A stretch of 18,607 nt of DNA from Anaerolineaceae bacterium (GTDB lineage: Bacteria > Chloroflexota > Anaerolineae > Anaerolineales > Anaerolineaceae), in contig WOZC01000173.1 in the NCBI GenBank assembly GCA_011620465.1, forward strand, positions 1 to 18,607. Reading direction: 5' to 3'. The notes beneath the pieces are model-generated. The model was not told the origin of the DNA and made no database searches. It saw nothing but the letters and a program-made list of their open reading frames with translations. The translations under genes were made by a program, and so were the position numbers. Shown here piece by piece: positions 14,263-18,607 of this stretch; position 1 is the first letter of the stretch; each line of letters opens with the position of its first letter.

Positions 14263-15121
14263 TAATTCCTAACGAATCAAGAATTGCATTCAATTCTTCG
14301 TCAGAATAATAAACGATATTGATTGTCCCGCCTCGTGTTCCTTTGGTCAGGTTGACCTTGGTGTGGAAGAATTGCCTGAGTTTATTTTCCAGGTCTTCGA
14401 TTTCTGGTGATCGTGGGGTTGGACTATTAGGTCGGGGTGATTTACCTACCAATTTGCTGACCAACGCTTCTGTCTGGCGGACATTCAAGTTCAGAGAAAC
14501 CACCGAGTCAAGCGCGGATTCGATTGAACGATCGTTGGGAAGCCCCAGCAGTGCCCGAGCGTGACCTTCTGTGATTTCAGCATTCAAAAGGGCTTTCTGG
14601 GCAATGGTGGGCAAATTGAGCAGACGCAGCGTGTTCGTGACTGAAACCCGGCTCTTGCCAACTCTCCTTGAAATGTCATCATGTGTGAGTGAAAAGCCAT
14701 CCAGTAGATTTTGATATGCCCTGGCTCTTTCCAGCGGGTTGAGATCTTCCCGTTGAACATTCTCAATGATGGCAAATTCAAGTTGCTGCTGTTTAGTAGC
14801 GCTGCGAATGATCGCTGGAACTTCGCTCAGACCAGCGATTCTTGCAGCTCGCAGCCGTCGTTCGCCAGCGATCAGTGTATAGTGATTGGCTTCTTCAGCA
14901 AGGATCAGGATCAGGGGTTGGATGATGCCATGTTCGCGAATGGAACTTGCCAGGTCATCGAGCCCATCGCTGTTAAATTGTTTTCGGGGTTGATGAGGAT
15001 TTGGGCTGATATTGGCAATTGGTACCTGCACCACCTTATCTCCCGGACCGCTGACAGGTGTTTCTTCCCAACCAGGGATCAGGGCATCCAGCCCACGTCC
15101 TAAACCACTTTTCTTTGCCAT
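14255..15121 (-). CDS. parB: Chromosome partitioning protein ParB (Spo0J-like)
   Basis: 288-residue centromere-binding protein and CTP-dependent DNA clamp. The start MAKKSGLGRGLDALIP is the usual chromosomal ParB N-terminus. The ParB/Srx domain has NPHQPRK (41-47), the CTP-binding loop AGERR (85-89) and ENVQREDLNPLERA (120-133). A helix-turn-helix region (about 144-170, ISRRVGKSRVSVTN) recognises parS, and a C-terminal dimerisation domain follows a proline-rich linker near 229-240. ATG start with AGGAG upstream, three bases after the parA stop. No full parS palindrome was seen in the window; only the half-like TGTTTCAC occurs inside parA. Confidence 0.96.
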   Translation of the reverse strand: MAKKSGLGRGLDALIPGWEETPVSGPGDKVVQVPIANISPNPHQPRKQFNSDGLDDLASSIREHGIIQPLILILAEEANHYTLIAGERRLRAARIAGLSEVPAIIRSATKQQQLEFAIIENVQREDLNPLERARAYQNLLDGFSLTHDDISRRVGKSRVSVTNTLRLLNLPTIAQKALLNAEITEGHARALLGLPNDRSIESALDSVVSLNLNVRQTEALVSKLVGKSPRPNSPTPRSPEIEDLENKLRQFFHTKVNLTKGTRGGTINIVYYSDEELNAILDSLGINE

Positions 15122-15124
15122 AAT

Positions 15125-15916
15125 TTACTCCTGACCCGGGTCAATCTCGACCCCATCACCTTTTAAGACTTCCAGCGCAAGATCACGATAGGCTTGCGCC
15201 CCCGAAGATTTAGGGGCATAGACCGAGATCGGCATACCGAAAGAAGGCGCTTCGGCAAGCCGAATGTTGCGTGGAATGTAACTATCAAATACCCTTGAAG
15301 GGAAATACTTCTGAACCTCGGCTTTTACATCTGAGGAAAGAATTGTCCGGCTGTCATACATTGTGAGCAAAACTCCCCTGATCCCCAATTCCGGGAACAA
15401 ACTTGCCTTGATACGGTCCAGAGTGCGGGTGAGTTGCCCGAGTCCCTCAAGTGCCAGGTATTCAGACTGAACGGGAATGATGATGCCGTTTTGGGCAGCT
15501 AACAAGCCATTAAGTGTGAGCAAACCCAACGAGGGAGGGCAATCAACCAGGATGTAATCGTAACGATCCTTGATACTTTCCAGCCGTTCACGCAACAGGC
15601 GGTCACGGTTTGGTAAGTCGATCAATTCGATTTCAGCACCTGAGAGGTTGGGAGTAGAAGGGATCAGATCCAACTTGAACGTACTGTTTCGCAACAATGT
15701 TTCACTGGCTCTTTTTTCACCGATCAGGACTTCGTAGGTGCCATTAAGGATTTTGTTGTGATCAACGCCGAGGCAGGATGTGGCATTCCCTTGAGGGTCA
15801 AGATCGACCAGGAGAACCTTTTGCCCAAACCGACCCAGGTAAGCACCCAGATTGATGGTGGTTGTGGTCTTTCCAACACCTCCTTTTTGATTGACGATCG
15901 TATAAATCTTTCCCAT
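15125..15916 (-). CDS. parA: Chromosome partitioning ATPase ParA (Soj-like)
   Basis: 263-residue P-loop ATPase that binds DNA non-specifically and drives segregation of ParB-parS complexes. The deviant Walker A motif KGGVGKTT (11-18), Walker A' VDLDPQGN (37-44) and Walker B VDCPP (124-128) are all present. The short N-terminus without a helix-turn-helix marks the chromosomal Soj/ParA type rather than long plasmid ParA. It starts nine bases after the pfkB stop and ends three bases before parB. The ribosome binding site is weak (AGAG), which fits translational coupling to pfkB. Confidence 0.96.
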   Translation of the reverse strand: MGKIYTIVNQKGGVGKTTTTINLGAYLGRFGQKVLLVDLDPQGNATSCLGVDHNKILNGTYEVLIGEKRASETLLRNSTFKLDLIPSTPNLSGAEIELIDLPNRDRLLRERLESIKDRYDYILVDCPPSLGLLTLNGLLAAQNGIIIPVQSEYLALEGLGQLTRTLDRIKASLFPELGIRGVLLTMYDSRTILSSDVKAEVQKYFPSRVFDSYIPRNIRLAEAPSFGMPISVYAPKSSGAQAYRDLALEVLKGDGVEIDPGQE

Positions 15917-15925
15917 ACTCTATTG

Positions 15926-16777
15926 TCAGTCAACCTGTACTTTTGCGCGAATAATTTCTTCCGGGCTCGGAACACTCTCCAGGTATTGCCGGGTCACAGA
16001 GTTAGCCGAGAGTTCCACCGCAAACCGGGCTGCCTGCCAGGCGTCCCTCGTCATAAAAAAGTGGTGAAAAAAGCAGGCGGCAAAAATATCACCAGCTCCC
16101 GTCTCATCAATCGAAGTTTTTACAGGTGCGTTGAATTTACGTACTTCTTGCTTCCAGTATACCCTCGCGCCGTCCTTGTTTTCGGTTAAAACCAATAACT
16201 TGCACAGACTGGCATATTCTTCTATCAAGCGTTCATCGCCTTGCAGATCCTCGGATGACAGCACCACCGCATGAGCTTTAGGTAACAAATGTTCTCTGCC
16301 AGGGAGGTCCTGGAATGTCACTTTACCATCATCGGCGATATGACGGAGCATGCCCTGGGGCGTGCAGCACAGCAAACTGTTGGGAAAGGCGTCGAAAAGA
16401 TCCGGGTCAATCTCACCAGCCACCGGACCAAGATGGACGAGGGAGGCGTTTTGCCAGGCTTCCGGAACATCGCAAGCGCTTAGGATCGATGCGCGCTGGT
16501 AGCAATATTGCTGTCTTCCGCTTGGCGTAGCAATGTTTCTGAAGCAGGTCGTCTGTCCCGGTTTGGCGTTATAAACCTGGATTGGAGCAAGGACTGAGGT
16601 GGCCGCGTCCTCTCCAAAACTGCTGACCAAACCAACATTGTGACCAAGTTTGTGAGCGGTAAGACCAGAGTAGCTGGCGGTACCACCAAGTTTGCCAGAA
16701 CCATCGCTCTGGAGATCCGAGGTAACATGCCCGATCAGCAGGTAGTCGATTGGTTTTAAGGTGGTCAGTTTGCTCAT
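15926..16777 (-). CDS. PfkB-family carbohydrate/nucleoside kinase
   Basis: 283 residues of the ribokinase/PfkB family, which phosphorylates sugars, nucleosides or vitamins with ATP. The N-terminal GGTASYSGLTAHKLG (31-45) is the substrate-side glycine motif. The C-terminal IDETGAGDIFAACFF (223-237) carries the catalytic Asp 230 and the anion hole. The middle is short and divergent (two CC/C-rich stretches), so the substrate cannot be assigned. I chose ATG 16777, with AGG five bases upstream, because the N-terminus then begins just before the first family strand. The frame stays open to 17047, but that extension crosses a promoter-rich divergent spacer and the opposite gene's start. It is the first gene of the parAB operon, with an extended -10 promoter 25 bases ahead. 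Confidence 0.85.
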   Translation of the reverse strand: MSKLTTLKPIDYLLIGHVTSDLQSDGSGKLGGTASYSGLTAHKLGHNVGLVSSFGEDAATSVLAPIQVYNAKPGQTTCFRNIATPSGRQQYCYQRASILSACDVPEAWQNASLVHLGPVAGEIDPDLFDAFPNSLLCCTPQGMLRHIADDGKVTFQDLPGREHLLPKAHAVVLSSEDLQGDERLIEEYASLCKLLVLTENKDGARVYWKQEVRKFNAPVKTSIDETGAGDIFAACFFHHFFMTRDAWQAARFAVELSANSVTRQYLESVPSPEEIIRAKVQVD

Positions 16778-16808
16778 GAGTGCCTGTTTTTGTCCTTCAG
16801 AATAAAAA

Positions 16809-16817
16809 ATTATAGCA
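16809..16817 (-). promoter_or_regulatory. Extended -10 promoter of the pfkB-parA-parB operon
   Basis: TGCTATAAT on the minus strand is a perfect extended -10 element (TGnTATAAT). It predicts a transcript start near 16802 and a 25-base leader. The -35 region is poor, as is common when an extended -10 is present. Confidence 0.68.
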
Positions 16818-16842
16818 TGGAACACATCCTTTTTACGTTCCA
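16818..16842. promoter_or_regulatory. Inverted repeat abutting the pfkB operon promoter, possible operator
   Basis: TGGAAC (16818-16823) and GTTCCA (16837-16842) form a perfect dyad. Their half-site centres are 19 bases apart, about two helical turns. The dyad covers the spacer and -35 region just upstream of the extended -10, so a dimeric regulator could control the operon here. Confidence 0.4.
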
Positions 16843-16911
16843 GAGCTTGTCTTTTTCCCTCGTCCGGGTATTGCCTCTGTATCAAATAAACCAAAGAGGG
16901 GTCGGGGAAAC

Positions 16912-16959
16912 TTGCAACATCTTCCGTGCACCATCTTCCGATAATTATTTTATTGCAAC
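16912..16959. repeat. Short direct repeats in the divergent pfkB/usp spacer
   Basis: TTGCAAC occurs at 16912-16918 and 16953-16959. Between them CATCTTCCG occurs twice (16918-16926 and 16932-16940) with a 14-base period. They lie between the two divergent gene starts and could be regulator binding sites. Part of the pattern may be chance. Confidence 0.3.
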
Positions 16960-16977
16960 GAGGTAAAATTATATTGT

Positions 16978-18607
16978 ATGCATGAAGACCGACAAACTTA
17001 TAGAAAAGCATTAGACGACTTTCATCGCCTGCGGAGCAGAGCAGCACTGGATCGTTTCTGGGCCGGTATCCGTGGTGAATCGCTGGATTTACTACCTTAT
17101 GATGAAGTATCCGCCAAGCTGCGTGCCGTCAGCCAAACCAACCTCGGCCTGCAACAGGTACCCCTGAAAAACATCATCGGCAGTGTCAACCGCACTACTG
17201 ATTTTGACCGAAACTTTAAACCCCTCAGTGACGAGGACAGCTCCCGCTGGGCAAACGTAAAGACAGCGATGACCAGCCCCTTCACACCTGGCGTGCCCCC
17301 GGTGTCTCTTTACAAAATTGGCGAAGCATTTTTTGTGCTTGATGGCAACCATCGGATATCCATTGCCAAAGAAATGGGGTTGGATAGTATTGAGGCTTAT
17401 GTAACCGAGGTAAAGACGAAAGTCTCCTTGTCAAGCTCGTTCACGCTCGAAGAACTGGTTGAAAAAGCTGCATTAGCTGACTTCCTTGAGGATACCCATG
17501 TTGACAGAATTTTGCCGGGGATCGATCTGAGCTTGAAACGGATTGATAAATACCCACTCTTGAGAGAACACCTTAATGTTCACCAGTATTTCATGGGTAT
17601 CGATCAAAACCGGGAAGTCTCCTTTGAAGAGGCAGTTCTCCATTGGTATGACAATATCTACACACCGGTTGTCAGGATCATTGAAGATTCCGGACTTCGA
17701 TTTGAATTCCCGGATTATTCAGTTACTGATTTGTATCTTTGGGTGCTGGACAAACAACGAGCGCTGTTTGAAGAATTTGGTACGCCCTTCAAAACCGAAA
17801 ACGTGGTCGATTTTGCAGCTAGCAAGGAAGGCAAGCAGACTAAAACAACTGGATCGTCAGCTGACCGCGAACTGGATAAATACATAAGTGGCGAAATAGA
17901 GGGATACTCCGATTGCCTTTTCCGTGATCTGCTGGTCGGTGTGACCCATTCGGACCCCGATTTGCTGGCTCAACAGCAAGCCATGTTGATGAACCGCTGC
18001 AGCGATGGGAATATCATTGGATTGCATGTAAAAGTTGAAACCGACCTGGCAACTCTGGAAACTGAAACAGAGCTGGTAAAACTTTTTTACCAAAGGCTCA
18101 ATGAACATCAGATGAAAGGTCGCTTCCTGACCGTTTCGGGAAATGTCAGCAAAACCTTGCAGGAATATGCACTGCTTAGCGATATATTGCTAGTGAAACT
18201 AAACTATCCGCCAGGTGGTACCGTATTCGATCGGTTATCATCCGGGATTATCAGCTTGCTTCAGAGCAGCCGCCGACCAGTGATGTTTGTTAAAGAAGAG
18301 GTTATTGCTGTGAGCCGCATTCTGTTGATTTATAATGATAGCGAAAAAGGGCGCGAAGCTTTTTATGTTGCAGCTTATTTTGCCGCCCGTTATGGCTGCG
18401 GTCTTTACATTGTTATGCCTGAAAAAGATAGTAAATCCAACGAAGAAGCAATCAATTTCGCGGAAGAATACCTGAAGGCTCTAAATCTGGAATACCACCC
18501 CGTTTTAATTTCCCCAAATCAGTTGTCAGAAAACCTGGCAGGATTGATAGAGGAACACTCGATTTCAACTGTAATGTTGGGTGGATACAAAAGTACGGGT
18601 ATACTTG
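16978..18607 (+). CDS. ParB-like / DUF4032-like protein fused to tandem universal stress domains (3' end beyond window)
   Basis: An open frame of 543 codons that runs off the right edge. Residues 55-147 resemble a ParB/Srx-type fold, with QQVPLKNIIGS near 59-69 and the signature LDGNHRISIAKEMG (121-134). Residues 200-268 contain a conserved block with HWYDNIYTPVVRIIE (222-236) and FPDYSVTDLYLWVLDKQ (244-260), of the sort I associate with DUF4032 proteins of actinobacteria and Chloroflexota. Two universal-stress-like domains follow (about 314-440 and 446 onward), each with an RDLLVGV or SRILLIY strand. The second USP domain is incomplete here. ATG 16978 is preceded by TAAAAT (16964-16969), so the transcript may be leaderless; GAGG lies too far upstream for a normal spacing. 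It is divergent from pfkB. The function is unknown; a nucleotide-responsive regulator is one possibility. Confidence 0.82.
   Translation, partial: MHEDRQTYRKALDDFHRLRSRAALDRFWAGIRGESLDLLPYDEVSAKLRAVSQTNLGLQQVPLKNIIGSVNRTTDFDRNFKPLSDEDSSRWANVKTAMTSPFTPGVPPVSLYKIGEAFFVLDGNHRISIAKEMGLDSIEAYVTEVKTKVSLSSSFTLEELVEKAALADFLEDTHVDRILPGIDLSLKRIDKYPLLREHLNVHQYFMGIDQNREVSFEEAVLHWYDNIYTPVVRIIEDSGLRFEFPDYSVTDLYLWVLDKQRALFEEFGTPFKTENVVDFAASKEGKQTKTTGSSADRELDKYISGEIEGYSDCLFRDLLVGVTHSDPDLLAQQQAMLMNRCSDGNIIGLHVKVETDLATLETETELVKLFYQRLNEHQMKGRFLTVSGNVSKTLQEYALLSDILLVKLNYPPGGTVFDRLSSGIISLLQSSRRPVMFVKEEVIAVSRILLIYNDSEKGREAFYVAAYFAARYGCGLYIVMPEKDSKSNEEAINFAEEYLKALNLEYHPVLISPNQLSENLAGLIEEHSISTVMLGGYKSTGIL

Noticed and set aside
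15685..15700. TGTTTCAC inside parA as a parS site
   Set aside because: Only one half of the TGTTTCACGTGAAACA palindrome is present; the other half does not match. No full parS was seen anywhere in the window.
16778..17047. N-terminal extension of the PfkB frame up to 17047
   Set aside because: The 90 extra residues have no family resemblance. They run through an extended -10 promoter and dyad and overlap the start of the divergent gene. ATG 16777 starts right before the first PfkB strand.

Overview
The window looks like a chromosomal segment of a bacterium from the Chloroflexota, probably an Anaerolineae-type anaerobe. This is inferred from gene content: a SEDS-PBP fusion, FhaA/FhaB-like proteins, a ParB-like/universal-stress fusion and a DUF554 protein. 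It was not confirmed by any search. Nearly all of it is densely packed core or housekeeping coding sequence. I see no transposase, phage gene, CRISPR array, tRNA or rRNA.

Layout, left to right. (1) A divergent gene begins at the very left edge with only its start codon and ribosome binding site visible. It shares an intergenic region with tyrS (tyrosyl-tRNA synthetase, +). (2) Between tyrS and the next, convergent gene lies a 280-base spacer. It holds a strongly self-complementary, RNA-like element and two terminators, one per strand. (3) A minus-strand operon, fhaA - fhaB - mtnP - ftsW/pbp fusion, encodes two phosphothreonine-reading FHA proteins, methylthioadenosine phosphorylase, and a SEDS glycan polymerase fused to a penicillin-binding-protein domain. 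All three catalytic motifs of that PBP domain are degenerate. Apart from mtnP, this matches the mycobacterial fhaA-fhaB-pstP-rodA-pbpA cluster. (4) A monocistronic minus-strand PHP-domain metal hydrolase follows. (5) A plus-strand run comprises secG, an orphan family-5 substrate-binding protein, a PduO-type adenosyltransferase-like protein and a DUF554 membrane protein. A terminator-like hairpin separates secG from the binding protein. (6) A minus-strand operon, pfkB - parA - parB - amidohydrolase - GNAT acetyltransferase, has overlapping or nearly touching genes. A DsbA-like membrane-anchored oxidoreductase follows it behind its own probable promoter. (7) At the right edge a plus-strand gene, divergent from pfkB and cut by the window end, encodes a ParB-like/DUF4032-like/tandem universal stress protein fusion.

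Functional picture: envelope growth (SEDS-PBP fusion with FHA regulators), protein export and extracytoplasmic folding (SecG, DsbA-like, binding protein), chromosome segregation (ParAB), and small-molecule metabolism (MtnP, PfkB, amidohydrolase, adenosyltransferase-like). The most unusual items are the SEDS-pseudo-PBP fusion inside an Fha operon, the structured element after tyrS, the hairpin between secG and the binding-protein gene, and the ParB-like/Usp fusion. Several start codons lie only a few bases downstream of a TATAAT box, so some transcripts may be leaderless or nearly so.
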